DNA from: Fuscovulum blasticum DSM 2131
Lineage (GTDB): Bacteria > Pseudomonadota > Alphaproteobacteria > Rhodobacterales > Rhodobacteraceae
NCBI RefSeq assembly: GCF_003034965.1
Contig: NZ_PZKE01000013.1
Span: 36,069 to 100,068 of the forward strand
Reading direction: 5' to 3'
Length of the DNA stretch: 64,000 nucleotides
Shown here: positions 1-8,410 of the stretch, in pieces
Layout: each line of letters begins with the position of its first letter
How positions within the stretch are numbered: position 1 is the stretch's first letter
Made by a program: the position numbers and the translations under genes
The notes under the pieces: generated by a model
Told to the model about the DNA's origin: nothing
Databases searched by the model: none
The model's input: only the letters and a program-made list of their open reading frames with translations

Positions 1-863
1 CCGAGACGGTGGGCCGCACCGAAGAGATCATCGGCACCTGGCTGGCCGCGCGGGGCGGCCGGTCGCGGCTGGTGATCGCGACCAAGGTCACCGGCAAGGG
101 GCAGGTGGTGCGGCCGGGCGAGCCGATCACCGGGCGCAGCCTGCGCCGCGCGCTGGAAGGGTCGCTGACGCGGCTGAAGACGGATTACGTTGACCTTTAC
201 CAACTGCACTGGCCGAACCGGGGCAGCTATCACTTCCGCCAGGCGTGGAATTACGCCCCGCAGGGCGTGGACCGTGCGGCCGAGACGGCGCAGATGGTAG
301 ACGTGCTGACCACGGCGCAGACCTTGGTGGCCGAGGGCAAGATCCGGGCCATCGGCCTGTCGAACGAAAGCGTCTGGGGCGCGGCGCGCTGGCTGCATCT
401 GGCCGAGACGCTGGGCCTGCCGCGCATGGTCAGCGTGCAGAACGAATACAGCCTGCTGTGCCGGCAGTTCGATACCGACTGGGCCGAGCTGAGCCTGATC
501 GAGGACATGCCGCTGCTGGCCTTTTCGCCGCTGGCGACGGGCTTGCTGAGCGGGAAATACGCCGGCGACGTGACGCCCGAGGGCACGCGGCGGGCGCTGA
601 ACCCCGATCTGAGCGGGCGGATCACGCCGCGGGTCTTCCCGGCGGTGGCGGCCTATCTGGGGATTGCGGCGCGGCACGGGCTGGACCCTTGCCAGATGGC
701 GATTGCCTTCTGCCGGTCGCGGCCCTTTACCACCATCCCGATCATCGGGGCCACGACGCTGGGGCAGCTTGAAACCAACATCGGCGCGGCGGGGCTGGTG
801 CTGTCGCCCGAGGTGCTGGCCGAGATCGCGGCGGCGCATCGCGAAAACCCGCGGCCCTACTGA
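1..863 (+). CDS. Aldo/keto reductase, Tas-like (5' end outside window)
   Basis: This is the C-terminal ~285 residues of an NADPH-dependent aldo/keto reductase of the Tas/YajO type, which reduces aldehydes or ketones. The frame is already open at base 3 and reads E-T-V-G-R-T-E-E before the first possible GTG at 9. That matches the internal Tas segment just before the barrel, so the true start lies upstream. The IATKV strand carrying the catalytic lysine and the LHWP segment with the active-site histidine are visible, as is the C-terminal IPIIGATT phosphate-binding region. The physiological substrate cannot be read from the sequence. Confidence 0.9.
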   Translation, partial: ETVGRTEEIIGTWLAARGGRSRLVIATKVTGKGQVVRPGEPITGRSLRRALEGSLTRLKTDYVDLYQLHWPNRGSYHFRQAWNYAPQGVDRAAETAQMVDVLTTAQTLVAEGKIRAIGLSNESVWGAARWLHLAETLGLPRMVSVQNEYSLLCRQFDTDWAELSLIEDMPLLAFSPLATGLLSGKYAGDVTPEGTRRALNPDLSGRITPRVFPAVAAYLGIAARHGLDPCQMAIAFCRSRPFTTIPIIGATTLGQLETNIGAAGLVLSPEVLAEIAAAHRENPRPY

Positions 864-942
864 GGCGCCCTACCAAGGCGCTTGCGGCGCGGGCCGCTTT
901 CGGGGCACATCTGGGAAAAAGAGCAGGAACGGCAGGAAGCCG

Positions 943-1542
943 ATGACAGGACGTTTTCCCAAGGCAGCCCTTGCCTTGCTGCTGGCGCTGATGCTGGGGG
1001 CCTGCGTGCCCTGGCTGGGGTCAGGCAAGCGGGCAACCCCCGAACCCGCGGTCGCCGCGAACCCGGTGACCGGCGGGGAAATCGAGGTTTCGGCGCTGGA
1101 CGCGCCCGCCGCTGCGCCCGCTGCTGCGGCTGCGGCAGGGGCGGTGGCCCCGGTGCCGGCGGCCCCGCCTGCGGCAGCGAAACCGGCGGCGGCGCCTGCA
1201 AGCCCGCCTGCCGCCCCCGCGCCGGCCCCTGCGGACACCGCCAAGCCGGCGGAGGCAGCACCGCCTGCGCCCGAAGCGGCCCCGGTGGTGCCCGAGGCGG
1301 AAAAGACCGCTGCGCAGATTGCCTGCGAAAAGAAGAAGGGGATCTGGGCCAAGGCCGGCGCCGGGAATGTGCGCGCCTGCGTGACCTATACCGGCGAAGG
1401 GGCTAAGTCCTGCACTTCGGGCACGCAATGCAAGGGCGATTGCCTGGCCCGGTCGGGCACCTGCGCGCCGTTCCAGCCGCTGTTCGGCTGCAATGACATT
1501 CTGGATGACTCTGGCCGGAGGATGACGCTCTGTCTCGATTGA
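943..1542 (+). CDS. Ala/Pro-rich lipoprotein with C-terminal Cys-rich domain
   Basis: This is a 199-residue predicted lipoprotein of unknown function. It starts MTGRFPKAALALLLALMLGAC, a signal peptide with a lipobox ending at Cys21. A low-complexity Ala/Pro linker follows (about residues 35-125), then a ~70-residue domain with seven cysteines, probably disulfide-bonded outside the inner membrane. The ATG at 943 follows an AGGAA ribosome site, and the frame open upstream of it only covers the end of the reductase. It overlaps the next lipoprotein gene by 4 bases, so the two are probably co-translated. Confidence 0.75.
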   Translation: MTGRFPKAALALLLALMLGACVPWLGSGKRATPEPAVAANPVTGGEIEVSALDAPAAAPAAAAAAGAVAPVPAAPPAAAKPAAAPASPPAAPAPAPADTAKPAEAAPPAPEAAPVVPEAEKTAAQIACEKKKGIWAKAGAGNVRACVTYTGEGAKSCTSGTQCKGDCLARSGTCAPFQPLFGCNDILDDSGRRMTLCLD

Positions 1543-2030
1543 CCCTGGTGACGGTGCTGGCGCTGGCCGCCTGCGTTTCTTCGGCGCCGCAGCGCGGGAC
1601 GGCGTTTCGTCCGGCCTCGGCCGGGATCTGGTCGGCAGCGGCCTTCGTGCCGGCCCGGATCGAGGGAAGCTGGCGGCAGGTGGCGGCCTATGCGGCGGGC
1701 GACCGGCCCGGCTGCGCCCCCGGCGGGGCCGAGATCACCCGTGGCGCGGGCGGGTTGCAGATTTCTGCCCGGCTGTGCCTGAACGGGCGCGAGGTGCGCG
1801 CCAGCGGGCCGCTGGGACAGGCGGGGCCGGGGCGGCTGGCGGTGCCGGGCATGGCCGACTGGTGGGTGATCTGGGTCGACAGCGGCTATCGCACGCTGGC
1901 GGTGGCCACGCCCGACGGCAGCTTCGGCTTCGTGCTGGACCGGGGCGCCATTCCGCCCGACCGGCTGACCGCCGCCGCCGAGATCTTCGAATTCAACGGC
2001 TATGCCAAGGCCGGGCTGCGGCCGTTCTGA
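1539..2030 (+). CDS. Small lipoprotein, lipocalin-like
   Basis: This is a 163-residue predicted lipoprotein. The hydrophobic N-terminus L-T-L-V-T-V-L-A-L-A-A-C has a lipobox cysteine. The body has alternating beta-type segments (IEGSWRQVAAY, WWVIWVDSGYRTLAVATPDG) like bacterial lipocalins of the Blc type, which bind lipids at the outer membrane. The start is uncertain: TTG at 1539 is the nearest permitted codon, but it sits 17 bases from GGAGG (1517-1521), whereas CTG at 1530 sits 8-9 bases away. The upstream gene's stop overlaps this start. The lipocalin assignment is by feel of the fold and residues, without an alignment. Confidence 0.65.
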   Translation: MTLVTVLALAACVSSAPQRGTAFRPASAGIWSAAAFVPARIEGSWRQVAAYAAGDRPGCAPGGAEITRGAGGLQISARLCLNGREVRASGPLGQAGPGRLAVPGMADWWVIWVDSGYRTLAVATPDGSFGFVLDRGAIPPDRLTAAAEIFEFNGYAKAGLRPF

Positions 2031-2230
2031 CGCCGGTCCCGCCGCGGGCCGGGCTTGCTTCACAAGGTCGCAGCCGGGGATTCGGGGCCATCTCGTGCTT
2101 GTGGAACGGGATCGGCTTGTGTTGTCCTGAAACCGACAAGTTCGCGGTTCTGGAAGCATATCTTTCGGGGCGGTGATGCGCGTAAGAGGTGTTGTCGCGA
2201 AACGCGAGACGGACACGGAGGCGTCACGAA

Positions 2231-3364
2231 ATGCGCAACGAAACTGTTGAGGTCGAATGGCCGACCCTGCTGCTGCTGGCGGGCACCTATGTGGCCTGGG
2301 GCCTTGCGACATCGGTTCTGTGGGCAGCCCTGCCGCCTTTGGGGCTGTTGCTGGCCGCGGTGGCCATCGCGCAGCATTCCTCGCTTCAGCATGAGGCGCT
2401 GCACGGCCACCCGACGAAGAACGCCACGCTGAACCATCTGCTGGTGTTCCCGGCCATCGGGTTGTTCTACCCCTACCTGCGGTTCCGGGACACGCATCTT
2501 CAGCACCATTACGACCCGGCGCTGACCGACCCCTATGACGACCCGGAGTCGAACTTCCTTGACCCCGAGGTGTGGAACAAGCTGACCCCGCGCTATCAGG
2601 CGCTTCTGCGGTTCAACAACACGCTGGCGGGGCGGATGCTGGTGGGGCCGGCGATCGGGCTGGTGTCGTTCATTCGCGGCGACATCGCGCAGATCAAGGC
2701 GGGGAATGAACGGATCGCGCTGTCCTGGGCGCTGCACGGCATTGGCGTGATGCTGGCGCTGTGGTGGATTCTGGGTGTCGGCTCGATGCCGGTCTGGGCC
2801 TGGGTGCTGTCGGCCTATCTGGGGGCGTCGCTCTTGAAGATCCGCACCTATCTGGAACACCGCGCGCATGAGAAGTTCCGCGCCCGGACTGTTGTGATCG
2901 AGGACAAGGGGCCGCTGGCCTATCTGTTCCTGAACAACAACTATCACGTTGTTCACCACATGCACCCCAATGTGCCGTGGTACAAGCTGCCCGAGATGTA
3001 TGCCGCCAAGCGCGAGCATTACCAGCGCCGCAACGACGGCTATGTGTTCAAGAGCTATTCCGAGGTGTTCTCGAAATACTTCCTCAAGGCCAAGGATCCG
3101 GTGCCGCATCCGGTCTGGCCGGTGAACAAGTCGGGCGCCGAGCCGGATGACCTGCCCGAGGAAACCGTGGTGGTGTCGGTTGGCCCGGCTGCGCCGGAAG
3201 CGGCGGCCCCCGTTGCAGACATTGCCGCAGAAGCCACGCCGAAGGCAGATGCGCCCGAGGCTGTGGTGCTGGAGGGCGAGGTTCTGGATGCGGTGGTGGT
3301 CGAGGCGCTGGAAGAGGCAGAGCCTCCCGCCAAGGGCCGCAAGGGGCGCAAGAGCCCGAGCTGA
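2231..3364 (+). CDS. Membrane fatty acid desaturase family protein
   Basis: This 377-residue membrane di-iron desaturase/hydroxylase introduces a double bond or hydroxyl into a lipid chain. The three histidine clusters are present: HEALH near residue 45, HLQHH near residue 78, and HVVHH near residue 230 followed by HPNVPWY. Transmembrane segments lie at about residues 9-45, 160-195 and around the third box. The start is fixed by GGAGG nine bases before ATG 2231. After about residue 300 the protein carries an Ala/Val/Glu-rich tail ending in Lys/Arg, unusual for the family and probably disordered. The substrate (acyl lipid or other) is not determined. Confidence 0.88.
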   Translation: MRNETVEVEWPTLLLLAGTYVAWGLATSVLWAALPPLGLLLAAVAIAQHSSLQHEALHGHPTKNATLNHLLVFPAIGLFYPYLRFRDTHLQHHYDPALTDPYDDPESNFLDPEVWNKLTPRYQALLRFNNTLAGRMLVGPAIGLVSFIRGDIAQIKAGNERIALSWALHGIGVMLALWWILGVGSMPVWAWVLSAYLGASLLKIRTYLEHRAHEKFRARTVVIEDKGPLAYLFLNNNYHVVHHMHPNVPWYKLPEMYAAKREHYQRRNDGYVFKSYSEVFSKYFLKAKDPVPHPVWPVNKSGAEPDDLPEETVVVSVGPAAPEAAAPVADIAAEATPKADAPEAVVLEGEVLDAVVVEALEEAEPPAKGRKGRKSPS

Positions 3365-3391
3365 GGCCCGGCCCCCCGCGCGAACGATCCG

Positions 3392-3418
3392 GCACCCGCC
3401 CCGCAGAAGGGCGGGTGC
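3392..3418 (+). terminator. Hairpin after desaturase gene
   Basis: A perfect 10-bp stem (GCACCCGCCC with GGGCGGGTGC) encloses a 7-base loop 27 bases after the desaturase stop. Only a weak T-rich tail (TGTCGTTTCC) follows. It separates two converging genes, so it may work in both directions. Confidence 0.6.
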
Positions 3419-3433
3419 TGTCGTTTCCGGCGG

Positions 3434-4027
3434 TCAGATCAGGCGGCGGAAGGTGGGGATGGTGCCGGAATTGTCGAAGAACGGCACGCCGGGCTGATCG
3501 CCGCCGTTCATCAGGTTCGTCACCTCGGCCAGCACGACTTCGGTGATGAAGGGCAGGTCAAGCGACCGCGCTTCGGCCAGCCCGATCCAGTGCAGATGCG
3601 ACAGCTCATCCGAGGCGGCAGAGAAATCGTCCGGGTCGCCGGCCAGCCCGGCGGCATCGGCCAGGAAGAAGCAGGCGTCGAAGCGGCGGCTGCGGCCGGG
3701 GGGCGTGATCGCGCGGAACACGAAGCGCAGGGCGGCGGCGCCGGGGCGGAAGGTCAGGCCGGTTTCCTCGGCCAGTTCGCGGCAGGCGGCCCCGACCAGC
3801 GCCGGGGCGGGCACCGGGGCGCTGGCAAGCCGTGCCGCGCAGGCGGCGGCCAGCGGCAGCGGGCCGGTCCAGCCATCGCCGGAATCGACCGCGCCGCCGG
3901 GGAAGACGTATTTCGACGGCATGAAGGCGGCCCCGGCGCCCCGCTGGCCCATCAGCACCTGCGGGCCGGTGGCCGTGGGGCGCGTCAGGATCACGGTGGC
4001 GGCGGGGCGAATCGCCTCAGCCGTCAT
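3434..4027 (-). CDS. NUDIX hydrolase
   Basis: This is a 197-residue NUDIX pyrophosphohydrolase, probably acting on a nucleoside diphosphate derivative or CoA-like substrate. The Nudix box is split by a family-typical insertion: FPGGAVD near residue 42 and CRELAEETGL near residue 82, which supplies the metal-binding glutamates. The gene overlaps the DUF983 gene upstream by 11 bases on the same strand, so it lies second in a two-gene operon. The combination of NUDIX with DUF983 gives no clear pathway. Confidence 0.88.
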   Translation of the reverse strand: MTAEAIRPAATVILTRPTATGPQVLMGQRGAGAAFMPSKYVFPGGAVDSGDGWTGPLPLAAACAARLASAPVPAPALVGAACRELAEETGLTFRPGAAALRFVFRAITPPGRSRRFDACFFLADAAGLAGDPDDFSAASDELSHLHWIGLAEARSLDLPFITEVVLAEVTNLMNGGDQPGVPFFDNSGTIPTFRRLI

Positions 4028-4439
4028 TCTGGCCGAATCCGTGCATCCGCTTGGCCCATTGCAGCCCCACCATCGCGCCCTTGATGCGCGGCAGCAGGAA
4101 CAGCGACAGCGCCACGCAGCCGATGGAGAAAACGGTGGCCGAAATCAGCGGATCGGGCCGGTAGCGGGTGAAGACGAACAGCATCAGCGGGGCCATCAGA
4201 TGGCCGACGATCAGGATCGTCAGATAGGCCGGGCCATCATCCGCGCGCTGGTGGTGCAGGTCTTCGCCGCAGACGGCGCAGGTGTCGCGCACCTTGAGAT
4301 AGCCGTTCATCATGGGGCCTGCACCGCAGTTCGGGCAGCGGCAGCGCCAGCCCCGCTGCATCGCGGGCCAGAGCGGACGTTCCCCGTCTTCAAGCGTGGC
4401 GGCCGCGCGCGTTTCGTTCAGTTGGGCAATGTTGAGCAT
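4017..4439 (-). CDS. DUF983 zinc-ribbon membrane protein
   Basis: This is a 140-residue DUF983 protein. Two CxxC pairs (CRCPNC and CAVC) form a small zinc ribbon at about residues 35-65, and two transmembrane segments follow (LTILIVGHLMAPLMLFVF and ATVFSIGCVALSLFLL). ATG at 4439 is chosen because GGAG lies seven bases upstream; a longer reading would begin in a stretch without a ribosome site. It is the first gene of an operon with the NUDIX hydrolase. The family's biochemical role is unknown. Confidence 0.85.
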   Translation of the reverse strand: MLNIAQLNETRAAATLEDGERPLWPAMQRGWRCRCPNCGAGPMMNGYLKVRDTCAVCGEDLHHQRADDGPAYLTILIVGHLMAPLMLFVFTRYRPDPLISATVFSIGCVALSLFLLPRIKGAMVGLQWAKRMHGFGQNDG

Positions 4440-4648
4440 GGTCTGCTCCGCAAGGGAAAGGGCACTGCAGGACGGTATACCGTTGGATGCAGAATAGATA
4501 CGGGGCAAATGCGCGCACAGGGCGCGTTGTGACGCTGTGGCGGCATGACGCAGGTTTCTGCGACGGAATCCGCTTTGGCAAGCGTTTGTTGGTCATGAAG
4601 GGACGCAGCCGCCTGCTGTGCCTGCCCATGAAACGAAGGATGACCACG

Positions 4649-5203
4649 ATGATCACCCGCACCCTGACCCTTGCCCTGGCCACCACGGCGCTGCTGGCCA
4701 TGACCGCCGCCGCCCAGGAAACCCCCGCGCCGGACGCCAAGCCCGCGGCGGCCCCCGACGCGAAGGCGCCGGTCATGTTCGAGAATTTCGATGCGATGGA
4801 CACCGACAAGGACGGCAAGGTGACCCAGGCCGAGATCGACGCCTGGCGCGCGGCCCGCTTTGCCGAGGCCGATGCCGACAAGGACGGCTTCCTGAGCAAG
4901 GAAGAACTGGTGGCCATGCGGCTGAAGGAAATCGAGGCGCGCATGATGAAGGGCGCCGAGCGGATGGTTGGCAAGCTGGATGCCGACAAGGACGGCAAGC
5001 TGTCGCCCGCCGAGCTGCCGGCGAGCCGGATGGATGGCCGGGTGTTCGATCTGGCCGATGCCGACAATGACGGGTCGGTGACCAAGGAAGAACTGGCCGA
5101 CGCCATGAAATGGCTGGACGACAAGAAGGGCCACAAGGGCAAGAAGGGCGGCAAGGGCCATGGCGGCCATGGCGAGGATGTCTGGGGCTGGGGCTGGAAC
5201 TGA
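4649..5203 (+). CDS. Secreted four-EF-hand calcium-binding protein
   Basis: This is a 184-residue exported protein. A signal peptide (ending ...TAAAQ) precedes a Pro/Ala linker and four canonical EF-hand loops: DTDKDGKVTQAE, DADKDGFLSKEE, DADKDGKLSPAE and DADNDGSVTKEE, each with the D-x-D-x-DG pattern and terminal Glu. It ends in a Lys/Gly/His-rich tail and WGWGWN, which may bind other cations. ATG 4649 is preferred over the in-frame ATGs at 4628 and 4640 because GAAGGA lies eight bases before it. It precedes an ECF sigma operon, so it may be its target or sensor partner. Confidence 0.85.
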   Translation: MITRTLTLALATTALLAMTAAAQETPAPDAKPAAAPDAKAPVMFENFDAMDTDKDGKVTQAEIDAWRAARFAEADADKDGFLSKEELVAMRLKEIEARMMKGAERMVGKLDADKDGKLSPAELPASRMDGRVFDLADADNDGSVTKEELADAMKWLDDKKGHKGKKGGKGHGGHGEDVWGWGWN

Positions 5204-5214
5204 GCGCAACCTTT

Positions 5215-5236
5215 GCGCAGGCCCCCCGGCCTGCGC
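5215..5236 (+). terminator. Hairpin between EF-hand gene and sigma factor gene
   Basis: A perfect 9-bp stem (GCGCAGGCC with GGCCTGCGC) closes a CCCC loop. It lies 12 bases after the EF-hand stop and 12 bases before the sigma factor ATG. It has no T-run, so it may be an intrinsic terminator of weak strength, an attenuator or an mRNA-stabilising end that sets unequal expression of the two genes. Confidence 0.5.
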
Positions 5237-5248
5237 TAAGACCCCGGC

Positions 5249-5851
5249 ATGAGCATGGCCCGCGACATTCCCGCAGAGACGACGATGACGGACGAGGCGC
5301 TGCTGGCGCTTTATGCCGCCGGCGACCCTGTGGCGGCGCGGACCCTGACGCTGCGGCTGGCGCCCCGTGTGCTGGGCTTTGCGGCCCGGCTGCTGGGCGG
5401 CGACCGGGCCGAGGCCGAGGATGTGACGCAAGAGGCGCTGCTGCGCCTGTGGCGGGCCGCCCCCGGCTGGCGCGCGGGCGAGGCCAAGGTCTCGACCTGG
5501 CTTTACCGGGTGGTGTCGAACCTGGCGACCGACCGGCTGCGGGCGCGCAGCCGCCACCGGCAGGGCGCGCTGGACGATGCGCCCGAGGTGGCCGACGACG
5601 CGCCCGGCGCCGTGGCGCAGATGATCGAGGCCGACCGGCAGGGGGCATTGGCGCGGGCGCTGGCGGCCTTGCCCGACCGGCAGCGCGAAGCGGTGGTGCT
5701 GCGCCATCTGGAAGGGTTGTCCAACCCCGAGATCGGCGCGGTGCTGGGGGTGGGAGTCGAGGCGGTTGAAAGCCTTGTCGCCCGGGGAAAACGCGCGTTG
5801 GCGCAGGCCCTTGCCGGCCAGCGCGAGGCGCTGGGATATGAAGGAGACTGA
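5249..5851 (+). CDS. ECF-type RNA polymerase sigma factor
   Basis: This is a 200-residue sigma-70 family factor of the extracytoplasmic function class. Region 2 lies around residues 20-95 (LGFAARLLGGDRAEAEDVTQ and STWLYRVVSNLATDRLR). Region 4 (ALPDRQREAVVLRHLEGLSN and following helix-turn-helix) lies around residues 140-190. There is no region 1 or 3. Starts at 5249, 5255 and 5285 are all possible and none has a strong ribosome site; a start at 5285 gives 188 residues, also normal for the class. The next two genes follow within a few bases and look like its control proteins. Confidence 0.9.
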   Translation: MSMARDIPAETTMTDEALLALYAAGDPVAARTLTLRLAPRVLGFAARLLGGDRAEAEDVTQEALLRLWRAAPGWRAGEAKVSTWLYRVVSNLATDRLRARSRHRQGALDDAPEVADDAPGAVAQMIEADRQGALARALAALPDRQREAVVLRHLEGLSNPEIGAVLGVGVEAVESLVARGKRALAQALAGQREALGYEGD

Positions 5852-5854
5852 ACG

Positions 5855-6217
5855 ATGAACGATCGTGATCTTGACCGTCTCCTGGCCGAGGCCCGGACGA
5901 CGCCGGCCCTGACCCCGTCTGACGATTTCCTGTCGCGGGTGCTGGCCGATGCGCTGGCAGAACAGCCGCGCATGGCTGCGGCCGTGCCTGTGGCCCCGCA
6001 AGCCGCGCCGCAGCGGCGACCTGGCCTTTGGGCTGCACTGTCCGCCAGCTTTGGCGGGGCAGGGCTGGTGGCGGGCCTTGGCTGCGCGGCGATGATCGGG
6101 CTGGCGGTGGGCTACAACAACCCCTCGGCCCTGACCTGGCTGACCGATGACTATCTTTCCACGGCTTCGGGCATCGAACTGGTTCCCGCCGCCGACATCT
6201 TCATGACCGAGGGTTGA
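5855..6217 (+). CDS. Single-pass membrane protein, probable anti-sigma factor
   Basis: This is a 120-residue protein of no clear named family. The N-terminal half is cytosolic and acidic (DLDRLLAEARTTPALTPSDD). One transmembrane segment follows at about residues 63-87, then a short periplasmic tail. Size, topology and position right after an ECF sigma gene, with GAAGGAGA overlapping the sigma stop, fit a membrane anti-sigma factor that holds the sigma factor until a signal arrives. That role is inferred from context, and no ZAS zinc motif is visible. Confidence 0.6.
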   Translation: MNDRDLDRLLAEARTTPALTPSDDFLSRVLADALAEQPRMAAAVPVAPQAAPQRRPGLWAALSASFGGAGLVAGLGCAAMIGLAVGYNNPSALTWLTDDYLSTASGIELVPAADIFMTEG

Positions 6218-6220
6218 TCC

Positions 6221-6832
6221 ATGACCGAACCCGTTGCCCCGCCAGCCGAAACGCCGCCGCCTGCGCCTGCGCCCGTCCGCACGGCGGGTTGGGTCAAGCT
6301 GCTGCTGGGCGTTTCGCTGGCGCTGAACCTTGCGGTGGCGGGCCTGGCCGCCGGGGCCTTCCTGCGCGACGGCGGGCCACCGCAACGCCGCGACCGCGAT
6401 CTGGGCTTCGGCCCGCTGGGCGAGGCGCTGAGCCATCAGGACCGCAAGGCGCTGCGGGCTGAATTCCTGCGCAGCGCACCGGAGCTGGTGCGGGGGCGGG
6501 CGGAAATGCAGGCCGATTTCACAGCACTGGTCACGGTGCTGCGGGCGCCGGTGCTGGACCCGGCGGCGCTGGACAGCGCGCTGGCCACCATCGCGAACCG
6601 CAATGCCGAAATGCTGGCCAAGGGGCGCGAGGTGATTGCCGGCCATCTGAAGGCGATGTCGCCCGAAGCGCGGGCCGAATTTGCCGACCGGCTGGAAAAG
6701 GCGCTGAAACGCGCGTCGCGGCAGGATCGAGACAGCGACAAGGGCAAGGACAAGCCCGGCAAGGAGAAGGCCAGGGACAAGGAGCGCAAGGCCGAACCCC
6801 CGGCGCCCGCGCCCGACAACACGGGCAACTGA
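6221..6832 (+). CDS. Periplasmic heavy-metal sensor / Spy-CnrX-like protein
   Basis: This is a 203-residue inner-membrane-anchored protein. One transmembrane helix (residues ~22-48) is followed by a periplasmic four-helix region with L-x-x-x-D-R-K-A-L-R and many Arg/Glu. This is the pattern of the heavy-metal resistance/Spy-CnrX superfamily (LTXXQ-like helices). A charged Lys/Asp tail ends the protein. Few histidines are present, so classical Ni/Co binding as in CnrX is not evident. It follows the anti-sigma candidate by three bases, which gives a sigma/anti-sigma/sensor order similar to the cnrYXH regulon. Confidence 0.72.
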   Translation: MTEPVAPPAETPPPAPAPVRTAGWVKLLLGVSLALNLAVAGLAAGAFLRDGGPPQRRDRDLGFGPLGEALSHQDRKALRAEFLRSAPELVRGRAEMQADFTALVTVLRAPVLDPAALDSALATIANRNAEMLAKGREVIAGHLKAMSPEARAEFADRLEKALKRASRQDRDSDKGKDKPGKEKARDKERKAEPPAPAPDNTGN

Positions 6833-6838
6833 GCGCCG

Positions 6839-8248
6839 TCAGGCCGCGTTGCGGCTGAAGGTCACCACATTGCGGCCGGCGGATTTCGACGACAGCAGCG
6901 CCTGATCGGCCCGGTCGACCAGGGTCGAGACATCTTCGGTCTGTTCGGACCGCCGGGCGCCCAGGGCCACGCCGATCGAGACGGTGACATGCAGCCCGTC
7001 GCCCGAGGGCAGCGTGACCGGCGCCTCGCACACCATCTGACGCAGGCGTTCGGCGACGCGCTCGGCCTCGGGCAGGGTGGTTTGCGGCAGGGCGACCAGA
7101 AATTCCTCGCCGCCGATGCGGGCCAGCATGTCGCTGAGGCGCAGGTTTTCGGACAGGCGGCGGGCCACTTCGACAAGGACGGCATCGCCGGCGGCATGAC
7201 CGAAGCGGTCATTCACCGATTTGAAGCGGTCGAGATCCACCACCATGACCGCGAAATCAGAGCCTTCCGAGGCGGCCTGCGCGGCGATGCCGGCCAGCCG
7301 GGGCAGGGCGTAGCGGCGGTTGTAGATGCCGGTCAGCGGGTCGATGATCGACAGGCGCAGCCCGTCTTCCACCGTGGCGCGGATGCGGTCGGCCTGCCGC
7401 TTGCGGGCGATCAGCGTGCGCAGGCGGGGGGCAAGCTCATGGTCGCACAGGCGGGCGGACAGCACGTCATCGGCGCCCATGTCGAAGGCCATGACGGTGG
7501 TTTCGTCATCTTCGCCGGGGGTGATGATGCAGGTGGCGCTGTGGCGGGTGCCGGCGTGGCTGCCCAGTTCCGACATCAGCCGCAGGCCGCCGCCGGGGGC
7601 GTCGAGATCGGCCTCGACCACAAAGACATCGGGGATGGTGGAATCGCGGGCGGGCGGCAGGGCCAGTGCCTGTTCGCGCGACATCACCACCAGCCCGTCG
7701 CGCATCTGGCGGCGCAACTGGTGTTTCCAGGCCAGCGCCAGTTCGACCCGGCTGGTGACAAGGGCCACGGTGCCGGCGGGCGTGAACGGGGCGGGGTCAA
7801 ACGGGGCGGCACCTTCGGCCATGCCCAGGATCGAGGGCGCTTCATGCCCCCAGGCGCGGGTGACGAAGCGCGCCTCTTCGCGCAGGCGCAGCAGGTTGCG
7901 CATCCGGGCCAGAAGCGCGGCATCGTTCAAGGGGCGGCTCATCACGTCATCGGCGCCGGCGGCCAGGGCAAGGCCGCGGTCGGCGGCGCCGGGGCTGGCC
8001 GACAGCGCGATGACGGGGATCGCGCGGGTCAGCGGGTTGGCCTTCAGCCGGCGCAGCACCTCGGGCCCCGGCAGATCGCGCAGCGACAGGTCCAGCAGCA
8101 CAAGATCGGGCGCGGCGTCCTGGGCAAGGCGCAGCCCGGTGGCACCGTCGGCGGCCAGCAACGGTTCGTAGAACGCGTCGCTGAGCTTGACCTTGTAGAC
8201 GATGCGGTTTGTCGCCGTATCATCCACGATGAGGATTCGCCCGTGCAT
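6839..8248 (-). CDS. PleD-like response regulator with GGDEF diguanylate cyclase domain
   Basis: This is a 469-residue protein with REC-REC-GGDEF architecture that makes c-di-GMP from GTP. REC1 begins MHGRILIVDD and has phosphoacceptor Asp in LVLLDLSL. REC2 (about residues 155-275) has Glu at the equivalent position (VFVVEADL), so it is probably a non-phosphorylated adaptor, as in PleD-type proteins. The GGDEF domain has GGEEF and a product-inhibition site R-L-S-D nine residues before it, so it should be active and feedback-controlled. The start at 8248 places the ATG directly at the REC domain. It is divergent from the DUF3572 gene. Confidence 0.93.
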   Translation of the reverse strand: MHGRILIVDDTATNRIVYKVKLSDAFYEPLLAADGATGLRLAQDAAPDLVLLDLSLRDLPGPEVLRRLKANPLTRAIPVIALSASPGAADRGLALAAGADDVMSRPLNDAALLARMRNLLRLREEARFVTRAWGHEAPSILGMAEGAAPFDPAPFTPAGTVALVTSRVELALAWKHQLRRQMRDGLVVMSREQALALPPARDSTIPDVFVVEADLDAPGGGLRLMSELGSHAGTRHSATCIITPGEDDETTVMAFDMGADDVLSARLCDHELAPRLRTLIARKRQADRIRATVEDGLRLSIIDPLTGIYNRRYALPRLAGIAAQAASEGSDFAVMVVDLDRFKSVNDRFGHAAGDAVLVEVARRLSENLRLSDMLARIGGEEFLVALPQTTLPEAERVAERLRQMVCEAPVTLPSGDGLHVTVSIGVALGARRSEQTEDVSTLVDRADQALLSSKSAGRNVVTFSRNAA

Positions 8249-8410
8249 GGTTTCTCTCAGCCCAATCTGGCATTCACCGCTTGATGGTGAGCAATGTGTT
8301 ACCGAGAAGGTTAACAAATCCTTTCAAAGTGTCGGGATGCGCCGCCGGAGGGCGCACGACTTCGCGAGGGGATTGTGAAGACAGACTTAATTTCTGGGGA
8401 TAACTTTGCC

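Noticed and set aside
4565..4588. Possible ECF promoter GGAATC ... CGTTTG upstream of the EF-hand gene
   Set aside because: The gap of 12 bases is too short for the usual 15-17, and no second copy is seen to support it.
4418..6646. A 740-codon minus-strand frame opposite the EF-hand, sigma and sensor genes
   Set aside because: The composition is Arg/Gln/His-rich and shows no motif. The plus strand holds three or four coherent genes with ribosome sites and family signatures.
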